This document shows, piece after piece, positions 23,207 through 33,389 of a stretch of DNA of 64,000 nucleotides; positions within the stretch are counted from its first letter, which is position 1, and each line of letters begins with the position of its first letter. The translations under genes were made by a program, and so were the position numbers. The DNA is from Tachypleus tridentatus. Taxonomy: Eukaryota; Arthropoda; Merostomata; Xiphosura; Limulidae. The stretch spans positions 168,495,310 through 168,559,309 of the forward strand of contig NC_134837.1 in the NCBI RefSeq assembly GCF_004210375.1, read 5' to 3'. The notes under the pieces are model-generated. The model ran no database searches. It was not told the DNA's origin and saw only the letters and a program-made list of their open reading frames with translations.

Positions 23207-24380
23207 GGACAGTTACACTTGAGAATCTGTATTGTGGCTGCTTAACATTAGGTGCTGTTCAGTTGAAAACTTCAATTCTCTTTTATAAAGTTAAATAAAA
23301 TGCAGAAACATTATACTAGTATTGATACCTTTTGCAAATATCGTTATTGCTCAGAAATGAATTTAACAACACACATCGAAGATCCATAAACAAGTAGGTT
23401 TGCAACATTGTACCTTCAAGAAACATTATTTATCGGATTATCAAATCCTATTGTGTTGAATTAGGTATATGATCCCAGCCTGAATTCCTGAACTCATAAC
23501 GTTTTTTTATTCTTCATCGGTTGTTGTTTTACTCGACGCGAGTAAGCATTGCCAGTTTCACTCAAATTTTGTTCCAAACAATTATAATTTGTTTAAATAA
23601 TTAACCTATAAATGATGGAAATGATTTAAAATTGCTATCACTATAGAAGCTAATTAAACTTCGATTAGCGTTTAAATTAACCCAGTACCTTTCCTATTGG
23701 AAATGATGTGTGTGTGCGCTTGAAAATAGAGCATGATATAAATTCGAATGTAGTTATACCAACTGAGTAAGACTGGATATTATCTTCAGTGTTGCTGCCA
23801 ACTAAGGAAATACCGAGAGTAACAGTTTTATAAACCGATTGATAAACTTTGTTACTCTAAACTTGGCTTATAAGTAGCAGCACCAGTTAGGTTCATTTAG
23901 TAATCTTATGATGATAAAATGACCATTTCTTGTCACTCTCTCTTTTCTAATATACATTGTAAAAGGGTTATTAGCTTTTTTCCATTAAATGAATCCAAAA
24001 CTATGCATAGTGATACAGGGCTGATGAAAATTAAACCTTACGAAATTTCTTGGTGAAATAAATTTCCTTTTGTTAACCGTTTCAGTCATCTAGTCATTAT
24101 TCTTAATTTATTTTCTCTTTGATGCTCTGGTAATTTATCATCTTAACATTGATAAAACTGTTTAATATCACAAGCTATTTACAGAACATTTTGTTTTATT
24201 CATGGCCAATGTGTTTAGACAATTCTAATTTGGAGTAACTAATATTTTGATCGAAAATTGTTTTTGAGTCACTTGGGCGGTTTAATACTTGGATAATATT
24301 TCATTTTGTTATGCTTCCATTAGCTCCGTAGGCCATTAGTTTACAACATTACTTTCTAATTGTGTGTTACTTGATGTGCC
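23207..24380. other. AT-rich spacer with no recognised feature
   Basis: Nothing recognised. Confidence 0.5.
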
Positions 24381-24390
24381 AGTACTGACA

Positions 24391-24661
24391 GGCCCGGCAT
24401 GGAAAGGTGATTGGGGTGCTCTACTCGTATTATCAGGGTCTCGGGTTTGAATCTCCATCATACCACACATGTTCGCCCTTTAGCCGTGGAGGCATTATAA
24501 TGTGACTATCAATCCCACTATTCGTTGATAAAAGAGTAGCTCAAGAGTTGGCGGTGGGTAGTGATGGCTAGCTGTTTTTCCTCTAGTGTTACACTGCTAA
24601 TTAGGGACGGTTAACACAGATAGTCCTCGTATATCTTTGAGCAAAATTAAAAAAAACTAAC
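24391..24661 (+). repeat. SINE-A copy, diverged
   Basis: Head GGCCCGGCATGGAAAGGTGA, core and a decayed tail. Flanks CAGTACTGAC (24380-24389) and CAATACTAAC (24662-24671) may be a mutated TSD. Confidence 0.92.
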
Positions 24662-24671
24662 CAATACTAAC

Positions 24672-25900
24672 ATCTTTACCGTTCGATACGAAATAGTACC
24701 ACTACTGAATTACAAAGGATCGTGATGAATTATAATAGTATCTTTTAACTTGCGTAAAAGTTGCAAAAAAAAGTACAATTTCCCAAGAATGCGTAAACAG
24801 AAGATGCGATTTAATAACGCGGAAAATTTCTGTTGCGCGACTTTCACGTTTTACTATGCACGTGTACTTAGTGCTATGAAACGTAACTTTATGGCTAAAA
24901 GAATTCGCACTCACTACTTTAAAGCCTTCACTCTACAGTTATTAATCTTTTTAAGTATAATAGTATTGTTAGAGTAAGTTATTCATAAATTAGTTACTTA
25001 TATCTTGACAAAATTATTTAATAAACGGAATTACAATTGTCTTTCTCGCCGAATGAAACACGTCATCAATAATGCATATGGCAGACATAGTGTGGTTGAA
25101 AAACTGTCACATACAGTTCTATTTGGAACAACTCCTAAGATTAAATAAAGAATGTAATTAAGAAATAAAATTAGCCCTATAGCATTCTTATGTGTGAAAT
25201 ATAATTAATGATGTATTTTAAAGTAAGTTTTAACGGTTTCGCTACATAAGTTACAGCTGATTTACGACTAATGTTACAGTAGAAGGAATAATTTTTGCTG
25301 TTTTTTTTTACGTCATAAAATTTTCAGGTAATTCACTATTAATTACGGGACCATAATTAAACATCTGAACTAGCATATAATTGTATCATATTTCTAAAAA
25401 TTAATACTTAAAAATATCTCTAACGTCTAATATTTTTCTTCTAGTATTGAGGGCATGATTCCGTAAAACGTGTTTCGCCACCAAACAAGTCCCGAAAAGA
25501 AGGTAAGATAAAGTTGACCTTGGAGTTAAAAAATTTTTACCAAATCCTAATTTTCGTGTTATTAATGCATATTTGTGACGAGTGACAATTTTCTTAAAGA
25601 AGATTATTTATGTACAAACAATACATGTAATATCTGCGTGATCGACTACACATTAGACAATAATTAGATTGAAAAGAAATCTCTTAAAATTTCAATTCGT
25701 GTTATTTTAGAATTTGCAGCTGTAAATACCTTTTTGATACAAATTTTGTATAATAATTATGGAAAGATATTAAAAGTGTTACTTTAATTTGAATGAGAAC
25801 CGACTAACATTAACGTAAGACTAAATATAGACGATATGTCATCGTCTATCATCATTTATTCATCTGGTTTTTTTGACAGTTAAGTGTATAGTCATTGCTT
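24672..25900. other. AT-rich spacer with no recognised gene
   Basis: Two overlapping short frames on opposite strands (24702-24977) show no recognised motif. Confidence 0.45.
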
Positions 25901-25904
25901 TTCA

Positions 25905-27447
25905 ATATCTAGGCCAATGAACATATAGAACAAATATGCATTTTGCGTTGTTAGACTCAACCACTTATTTGAGTAGAGCTTCGAAAGATGAAAATAAGAA
26001 AAGGAAAAATAAAAATAAAGAAACTGTTTTAGCATTTAATAAGGAAAATGTGAACACTATGAAATTAGCCTAAGTACTAGCTGGTCAAAAGTTTAAGACC
26101 ATACTGAAATGAAGCGTTAATCGGTAAACACGTAACGAAATTTAGTTATTTGTGTTCAAGCATTAGCGTTGTCAACCTCTCCCACTGACATCTCCTGTGT
26201 ACATTGGGTAAAAATATGGCAAAGACTAAAAAGTTGACAGAGTTTGAACGTGGCAGAATTGTTAAGCTGCAAAAGCAAGGTCTCTCTCAACATGCCATCG
26301 CTGGTGAGATTGAGCGTAGTAAAACTGCTGTTGCAATTTTCTTAAAAGACCCTGAGGAATATGGCATGAGAATTTCAAGTGGTCGGTCCAAGAAAATTTC
26401 GCTGGCGTTGAGCAGGAGGATTCGACGGGTTGTCCGGCAAGACACCAGCCGATCCTTGAACCAGATTAAGACCCTTACGGACGCAGAATGCAGCTCAAGA
26501 ACAATAAGACGGCATCTACGAGAGAAAGGCTTTAAAAGCCGTAAACGTCTTCAAAGGCCACGTCTCCTTCTACACCACGAAATAGCTCGGTTAAATTTGC
26601 TGAGAAGCTACAAACATGGGACGTAGAAAAGGTTTTGTCGTCTGATAAGAACAACTTTAACCTGGATGGTCCAGATGGCTTCCAACGTTACTGGCACGAT
26701 AAGGATATCCCACCGGAGACATTTTCTACACGACACAGTGGAAGAGGTTCCATCATGATCTAGGGTGCTTTCTCCTTCCATGGAACAATGGAGCTTCAGG
26801 TTATACAGGGGTGTCAAACAACAGCTGGCTACATTGGCGTGTTGGAGAGAGCATCCTTATTGACTGGAGGCCCGCGTTTATGTGGAAATAACTAGATCTT
26901 TCAGCAGGACAACGCTGCAATCCACAATGCCCGCAGGACAAAGGAGTTTTTCATGGCGAACAACGTGATTTTTTGGACCATCCAGCGTGTTCGCCCGAAC
27001 TGAACCCTATTGAAAATGTTTTGTGGTTGATGGTAAGGGAAGTCTATAGAGATGGACGTCAATTCCAAACACTGCATGATCTTCGTGAAACCATCTTCAC
27101 CACTTGAAATAACATTCCAGCTAGCCTTCTGCAAACGCTTATATCGACCATGTCAAAGTGAATGTTTGAAGTTATACGCAATGACGGCTGTGAAACTCAA
27201 TACTGAGACCTCTTGTTGGGCATTTCCTACCCTGTTTAGGACTTCGTTTTGGTATGGTCTTAAACTTTTGACCAGCTAGTATATAGGCTAATTTCATAGT
27301 GTTAACATTTTCCCTATTAAATGCTAAAAAAAAATTATTTGTATTTTCCCTTTTTCTATTTTCATCTTTCGAAGCTCTACTCAAATAATTGGTGAAGTCT
27401 AACAACACAAATTCATATTTTTTCTTAATGTTCATTGATCTTGAGAT
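25905..27447 (+). mobile_element. Tc1-like transposon with long inverted termini
   Basis: The arms run from about 25905 to 26104 and from about 27252 to 27447. The inner ends are an exact inverted pair, AGCTGGTCAAAAGTTTAAGA... (26079-26104) against its complement (27252-27277). Further out the arms match through GAAATTAGCC, ATGTGAACACTATG and GAGTAGAGCTTCGAAAGATG, with small differences. Long arms with an inner repeat are typical of IR/DR-type Tc1 elements. The outermost bases and TA duplication could not be fixed. Confidence 0.85.
26216..27207 (+). pseudogene. Tc1-like transposase pseudogene (DD34E type)
   Basis: The first 137 codons are open (26216-26626): a paired-like DNA-binding domain with LTEFERGRIVKLQKQGLSQH (first helix-turn-helix), SKTAVAIFLKDPEEYG, a GRSKKIS GRPR-like hook, then [21 protein letters not shown] frameshift near 26615 ends the frame. 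Beyond it are [14 protein letters not shown] (first catalytic aspartate, about 26652-26690), a TAG where a tryptophan is expected (26761-26763), FQQDNAAIHNARR (second aspartate, about 26898-26935) and, after another shift, LNPIENVLW (catalytic glutamate, about 27002-27028). The protein ends near 27207 (NDGCETQY and stop). The enzyme would have moved the element by TA-targeted cut-and-paste; this copy is inactive. Confidence 0.9.
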
Positions 27448-27726
27448 TTTGTCCAGCAGCGTATGTATGTGTGTGTGTACAAACACACAAGTAAAGACTA
27501 ATATTTTTAGGATTTGAAAACTGAAAAAATAAGATTAAAGAATATATGTTTACCGAGATATTCTTTTAATCAGAGTATCTATTTTTTGGAAGATCATCAT
27601 ATTATAACTATTTTTAATTTGAGATCATTGTCTAGACTAGTCTAATTGAACGCAGTGATTTCCGAGGATAAATGTTTACATGTTTACATCTTGTAATTGA
27701 AGGCTGAAGTTTTTCTCATAAGGTCT

Positions 27727-27826
27727 CAAATAACTGCCCCTAGTGGTACTCACAGCAGACTAGCACCACAAGAAACCGGGTTGCGATGCTCGTGATGAGC
27801 AGAGCACAGATAGCCAGCACACTGTA
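27727..27826 (+). repeat. SINE-B copy, abutting a SINE-A
   Basis: Diverged copy: CCCCTAGTGGTACTCACAGC, AAACCGGGTTGCGATGCTCG and GAGCAGAGCACAGATAGCC. It runs directly into the SINE-A tail that follows. Confidence 0.8.
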
Positions 27827-27829
27827 TAA

Positions 27830-28198
27830 CTAACTGCCCCTAATTTAGCGGTGTCTACTGAAGTAAAGGCAGCTAATCATCACCACCAACTCTTGAGTTA
27901 CTCTTATGCCAAAGAATAGCGGGATTAAACAAACATTATAACTCCTCTACGGCTGAAACGAAAAATAACCAGGGGCGGTCAGAAACTACTGTTTCTCTTC
28001 ACCTTTAAAAATACATCATCACCCGGTATTCCGAGGTTGTTACCCTCCCAAGTACTAACCGGGCCCGACGTTGCGTAGCTTCGGACGAGAACCGGCGCTT
28101 ATCAACGTGGTATGAACGATGACTGGTGATGGGGATTCGAACCTGCGACCTTCATATTACGAATTAAGCACCCGAACCACCTGTCCATTCCAAGCCAG
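27830..28198 (-). repeat. SINE-A copy carrying a 5S rRNA segment
   Basis: The SINE-A tail and core lie at 27830-27960 and the tRNA-like head at about 28124-28198 (ending CCACCTGTCCATTCC). In other copies about 20 bp separate these blocks. Here they are separated by about 165 bp that includes a 5S rRNA-like sequence. Confidence 0.85.
28011..28123 (-). rRNA. 5S rRNA-derived sequence (pseudogene or SINE module)
   Basis: Read on the minus strand it begins GTCATCGTTCATACCACGTT and continues through GCCGGTTCTCGTCCGA, GGGCCCGGTTAGTACTTGGG and GGAATACCGGGTGATG, ending at a T run near 28008-28011. This is the 5S rRNA layout from 5' stem to 3' stem and includes the C-box region. It is 113 nt against the usual 120 or so. 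About 7 nt are missing in the A-box/loop region, where AAGCTACGCAACG stands in for the usual TCACCGAAGTTAAGCAACG. It sits inside a SINE, so it is a retroposed copy or a chimeric SINE promoter rather than a genuine rDNA gene. Confidence 0.85.
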
Positions 28199-28199
28199 A

Positions 28200-29438
28200 A
28201 CGTACAAGAAAAGTTTAAAACAAAGCACTTGCCTTTGCTGATATTTTGACCAATTACCTTAAGTAATAACCTCGCGGACATGTCCAGAGATACTTCTTCT
28301 TCCTTATATGTAGATATATGAATGGATAAGAATGAACCAATTAAACTAAGTGTCCATGTTGCTCTTTACCTCTTAGTTTTTTAAAGGCTCAGATACATAA
28401 GCTAAATACTTCAAGATTTTATTTTTTAGCAGTGGAAGCAGTGTTTTTACTTATCGTTCACACATCACATTTTATAAAACAACGTTTTACCTATAATTCT
28501 ACAGTAAACACATTTTACTTTGCTAGTTATTATAATACACTGCCTGAAGTGTCCGTCAGTCGGACGGATGAAATAAAAACTCTGAAATAAAATATAACAT
28601 CTCATCATGATATGATTAAACCAATAGACATGTAAAGCACTGACCGCGGCTGTTTTAACTTCAGCATAAAATTTGCCTCGAACGTTAGCGCAAGATTTTC
28701 CAAAGTTATTTTCACTCTTCTGAAAAAAAAAAAAAGTTTTCTGCAAAGTCTAGCTGCGGAAACTAGCAGCACGTGCCTTGAGACATTTTAAACCGTAAAT
28801 TTTCTGGGTTTGTTTGTAAGCTATACAGCAGATTTTTATAACGGTATACAACTTTCTTTGTGAATGTACCGCAAAATAACATCATAACAATAACAAATAA
28901 CTGAGTTTATTCAGTAAAAACAAATACGGTAATACTGACATTGTAAGCCACCAGCAGTCAACTAAATAATCTTATCTTTCCGATAAGTAATTATTTTAAC
29001 AACTTTTAAAAGTACGAAAAACCGAATATCGTTAATAATGCTTCCTTTTTAATTAGCTGATTTATTTCAAACAACATGATTAAAGACAAATTCCTATCCC
29101 AAAGCCTTCATCAAGTCACTGAAGTAAACCCATGCAGAACCATAAAGTAACTAATCATCATGATGGCCAAAATTATGATCTACACTAACGTTTACTTCTT
29201 TTCTTTGCGAAAAGTTTGAGGACTAAATTAGGAAACATAATCATACTAAATATGAAATTTGTTTTAAATATAATATTTTATAGACTCTTAATAATAGAAC
29301 TAAAAGGATTTTTTTTCGAAATCTAAAATCAGCAAGTAATATCACGTTCACCATTAAATTATTTGTATAAATTTTACTAGTAGTTTGTTTTACTTTCCAA
29401 CCGTAACACCATTTTACTCATGTGAGTAGAAAGTAAGC
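28200..29438. other. AT-rich spacer with no recognised gene
   Basis: The 93-aa minus-strand frame at 28465-28746 has no recognised motif. No repeat family was identified. Confidence 0.45.
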
Positions 29439-29439
29439 T

Positions 29440-29762
29440 GCATTATTAAAAATATATATTACGTTAATCCTTATTTACGTTGTTTTTTTGCTAATCTCTA
29501 GGTACTGCATTATTAAAAATATATATTACGTTAATCCTTATTTACGTTGTTTTTTGCTAATCTCTAGGCACTGCATTATTAAAAATATATATTACGTTAA
29601 TCCTTATTTACGTTGTTTTTTGCTAATCTCTAGGTACTGCATTATTAAAAATATATATTACGTTAATCCTTATTTACGTTTTTTTTTGCTAATCTCTAGG
29701 CACTGCATTATTAAAAATATATATTACGTTAATCCTTATTTACGTTTTTTTTTGCTAATCTC
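29440..29762 (+). repeat. minisatellite, five 66-67-bp units
   Basis: Units begin (CATTATTAAAAATATATATT) at 29441, 29508, 29574, 29640 and 29706. They differ mainly in T-run length and at GGTACTG versus GGCACTG. Because 66 is divisible by three, an open frame of 110 codons with a 22-residue repeat (29488-29820) runs through it. The frame is a by-product of the array. Confidence 0.95.
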
Positions 29763-29849
29763 TAAATACAGCGAAATAACTTTTCAAAGAAATGAAAAAT
29801 TTTACTATATTTTCTTCTAACGTTTTACTTTAGCAATCTAAAGAGTCGG

Positions 29850-29945
29850 TTTGTTTAAGAGCAAAGACACATTGGTTTATCTGCTGTATCCACCGCAGGG
29901 AATCGAATCACGGATCTCGGCGTTTAAGGCTGTCGATGTTCTTCG
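29850..29945 (-). repeat. SINE-C copy, diverged
   Basis: GAGCAAAGACACATTGGTTT, then CCACCGCAGGGAATCGAATC (box-B complement). Confidence 0.75.
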
Positions 29946-29949
29946 ACAA

Positions 29950-30720
29950 AGAGCAAAATACATTGAATATTAATAGCTATCATTTGATTTTTTATTAAGC
30001 CAGGTGTATTAAATCTATAGACTTAAATGTACTTGTGTATTAAGCTGAGTATATTATTACGACATAAGTAGTTTTAATAGTAAAGATACTAAGATATGTA
30101 TATTTTACCTTTAGTAATAAAGAAGCGAATACTTAAAATTTAAGTTTGTGCATTCTTCACTAAAATAAATATTGCCAAATAGCAGCTCCTATATTGACTA
30201 CAGTTACCTTATAATTGAATTATTAAACGTGAGAAGACTTCTTTGTAAACAGATGATATAATTATCGCTGGAAACCGACTCGTACACCTTTCAACATTGT
30301 TTTTTCACTTAAATTGTTTTTTGCAACAACTACAAAAAGGCTTAAAACATAGAACGGAACATTCAAACCTTCAATTATATTACTCCATGCGTCATTAATT
30401 TTTTTTATCTTTTCTCACTCGCAGGCAGGATATGCTTTAAGATATTAGATTTTTAAGTTATTTTTTAAAACAAACTTTGGTCTTGTGCCAATTCTGTTCT
30501 GCTCAGTTAAGTATCACGAGTCTTGGTGGTAATTTTTATATTCTCATGATTACGCTGTTCAGTCCGTCAGTTTTCTACTATATGTCAAGACGATAAATTT
30601 TCAATCCTCATATTTTGTTTTATTAATCAAAACACAAATCTTAACTTTCTCGATTTTCATAAAGTTTAGAGAAGGCTTGTGTAGGTAACGAAGGAAACTT
30701 TATTACAAGTAACAGATGTA
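29950..30720. other. AT-rich spacer with no recognised feature
   Basis: Nothing recognised. Confidence 0.5.
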
Positions 30721-30723
30721 TAA

Positions 30724-30995
30724 GCCCCACATGGCCAAGTGGTTAAGGCACTAGACTCGTAATCCGAGGATAATGGGTTCGAATCACCGTTACACCAAAC
30801 ATTCTTGCCCTTTCAGCTGTGAAGACGTTATAAAAGTTACGATCATCCCATTATTCATTGATAAAATAATAGCCCAAGAATTGGCGGTAGGTGGTGATGA
30901 CTAGCTGCCTTTCCTCTAGTTTTACACTACTAAATTAGGGATGGCTAGCTAAGATAGCTCTCGTGTAGCTTTGCACGAAATTCAAGAAAAACAAA
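30724..30995 (+). repeat. SINE-A copy
   Basis: Head GCCCCACATGGCCAAGTGGT, box-B-like GGTTCGAATCACC, core and tail. No clear TSD. Confidence 0.93.
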
Positions 30996-31269
30996 TTTAT
31001 AGCTTTTCAAGAAACTTTTGTTATGAAGTACAGAAGCTTGTCTAATCGTTGTACATTTTTTACTTATAATAAAGTTGTCGTTATTACACATTGAAGTTGC
31101 CCCAAACTTTATTATCTAAAAGTGGTTTCCTCGTCAAATTTAGATCTGTCGATTTGCTCTTATTAACAAAAACTGTACTCTTCAAATCAATTTAACATTA
31201 TTATTAACTAATACTATGCTTTTTAATCGTCGATCTAATATTATTGATTCAGACGATACTCTTCAATCC

Positions 31270-31805
31270 GTTGATTTAGTGCTATTAATGTTACGTATTA
31301 TAATTTATTCCAGACGAGGCTCCGATTTATTATGTTACGTATGCAACTTATTACTATTTCAAATAACCGGGAATTTGAGTTTCAGTTTAGAAGTTAATTA
31401 AATGATAATATGTATCAACCTTCTGTTTTTAATACAAATATATTTTAATATACAAACAAAGAAAACATTAAAATTGATAATAATGATTAAAATTGGTTAT
31501 TACTAATAGTTGTTACAAACGATGGTTTATGTATAAGAATTTTACAAACTTACAAATAATACCGAGTGTTATATCCGGTCTAGAACTATTTTATCGGCAA
31601 TCCATATCCATAACGAGCAAATTTATTCTGAGTTGATATTTTCACACCTCGCTTAACCTAGCTAAATTAATTGGCCTCACACTCTTACAAGCTGACTTTT
31701 TCTGGTGAAAATATTTATTGTACTTGTAAAATTGACAACGGCTAATGTTAATTCACCGTAATTTATTGGTTTGTAATGTTTCAAATCTACAAACATTTCT
31801 AGTCC
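31270..31805 (+). repeat. unclassified dispersed repeat U, copy 2
   Basis: Same direction as the other copies. Shares GGCTCCGATTTATTATGTTA (31319), AGAAGTTAATTAAATG (about 31388), ATATATTTTAATATACAAAC (31437) and GGTTTGTAATGTTTCAAATC (about 31770, matched in copy 3). The open frame 31216-31401 overlaps it and is not a gene. Confidence 0.7.
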
Positions 31806-31923
31806 AATTCTGTAGTGTTTTGATTTCTGAATGGTTTAATGTATTATATATGTAAAATTAAATATGTTAAACTTTTTTTTCAGGCAGTTTATGAAAAAGA
31901 CGTCCACTCGGAAGCAAAAACAG

Positions 31924-32109
31924 GTTTTGTAGATATGTTTTGAATTTCGCAGAAAGTTATTCGAGAGATATCTGCGCCAACCGTCCCTAATTTAGCAGTG
32001 TAAGACTAGAGAGAAAGCATCTAGTCATCACCACTCTTGGGCTACTCTTTTACCAACGAATAGTGGGATTGGTCGAGACATAATAACGCCCCAACGGCTG
32101 AAAGGGCAG
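31924..32109 (-). repeat. SINE-A copy, 5'-truncated, with 11-bp TSD
   Basis: Tail and core present (TTTTGAATTTCGCAGAAAGT to ACGGCTGAAAGGGC), but the whole tRNA-like head is missing. It is still flanked by AGCAAAAACAG at 31913-31923 and 32110-32120. Confidence 0.95.
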
Positions 32110-32120
32110 AGCAAAAACAG

Positions 32121-32516
32121 AACCTGCCAGTTGAATGTGAACAACTCTTGATCATAGATAGGTAACAAATATAGATTTTTTTTAATGATGAACTAAATTG
32201 CTACAATACAAAATTTCCATAGTAATGTGATATTACATAAAAAAAAGTATTTTTGTAGGTTTCCTATAGCAATACATAAGTACAAAAGATTCTTAATTTA
32301 TTTACATGTTGAATAAAACATTACGCCATTTGTTTTCAAGCACGTACTTATGTATTATAGAGGACGTATCACATACTTTTTTTCTATTAATGCAAAAAGC
32401 AACCATTGAGTAGTAATCCAAAACAAAAGGTTATTTTTGTTTTTAGTCCTAAAAACGTGATAAATGTACCATTCTTTTCGCTCTTTGTTTCAGTTACTTT
32501 TTTTTTAATTTTAATC
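32121..32516. other. AT-rich spacer with no recognised feature
   Basis: Nothing recognised. Confidence 0.5.
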
Positions 32517-32524
32517 ATACATTT

Positions 32525-32799
32525 CGTTTGTTTTTGAATTTCGCGCAAAGTTATACGAGGGCTATATGCACTAGTCGTCCCTTATTTAGTAGTGTAAGAC
32601 TAGAGGGAAGGCAGCAAGTCATCACTGCCCATCGTCAACTCTTGGACTACCCTTTTACCAACTAATAGTGGGACTGACCGTCACATTATAACACCTCTAC
32701 GGCTGAAAGGACGAGCATGTTCGATGTGACAGGGATTCGAACGCGCTTCCCTCAGATTACGAGTCGAGTGTTTTAACCACCTGGCCATTTCAGGCCACG
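32525..32799 (-). repeat. SINE-A copy with 8-bp TSD
   Basis: Full-length. Tail TTTTGAATTTCGCGCAAAGT, head end CCACCTGGCCATTTCAGGCC. Flanked by ATACATTT at 32517-32524 and 32800-32807. Confidence 0.95.
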
Positions 32800-33159
32800 A
32801 TACATTTTACGTGACATATAAACTACAGTTGTTGTTTTTTTATAATATCAAAGAAAGCAATCGAAATCGAACTTGAAACTTCTGTTGTATAGATATTAAA
32901 ATGTCTAGACGTATCATAAAAGAGAAAGGTGTTAAAGGCTTCCATAATTTACAATACTTAGACAGAAACAACTGAAGTGTTTTTACTGGTACGTCTTTAT
33001 GGTTCTCCAATATTTTATATTTGTATTTCCGAAAAAATAAAACATAGTAAGGAAGAAAGGTCATGAAAGACTATGGTAAAGACATTGCCTTTCCGCTGGA
33101 CATTCCTATATCATTTATATTTTTTTTTCGCTAACACTAGAAGCTGAATGATGCACATT

Positions 33160-33250
33160 ATCGTTTCCGCCTCGCTCAGAATCGTGGTGGCAAAGCGCAT
33201 GCTCAGTGGATGTCATATAAGCCAGTATCTTGATACTCACACTCAGAGTG
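33160..33250 (+). promoter_or_regulatory. candidate TATA promoter
   Basis: A locally less AT-rich, apparently non-repetitive stretch. CATATAAGCC (33213-33222) resembles a TATA box. About 31 bp downstream is CTCAGAG (A at 33245), which resembles the arthropod initiator TCAGT. GCGCATGC (33195-33202) upstream resembles half of an NRF1-type site. This is a motif-level suggestion only. Confidence 0.25.
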
Positions 33251-33380
33251 TGTGGCAGGCCACTTGCTTCGAGATCGCTTATTAGAAACAACCCGCTTCA
33301 TCTGAGGGTACAAACAGTGCAGTCTTCCTTCTAGCAAACAATGGACCAAAAGGTGTGAAACACTCGACGTTTAAGTAGAG
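33245..33380 (+). other. candidate untranslated first exon
   Basis: If the initiator at 33245 is used, the transcript would reach GTAGAG|GTAAGG, a good 5' splice site with the intron starting at 33381. The only ATG in good context (AACAATGG, 33341) reads five codons to TGA, so the exon would be 5' UTR with a short upstream ORF. No downstream coding exon was recognised in the window. Confidence 0.2.
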
Positions 33381-33389
33381 GTAAGGAAT

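Noticed and set aside
27172..27486. 104-codon minus-strand frame
   Set aside because: Covers the right arm of the Tc1-like element and a TG-rich run. Not coding.
28011..28123. Functional 5S rRNA gene
   Set aside because: Roughly 7 nt missing in the A-box region, single copy, and embedded in a SINE.
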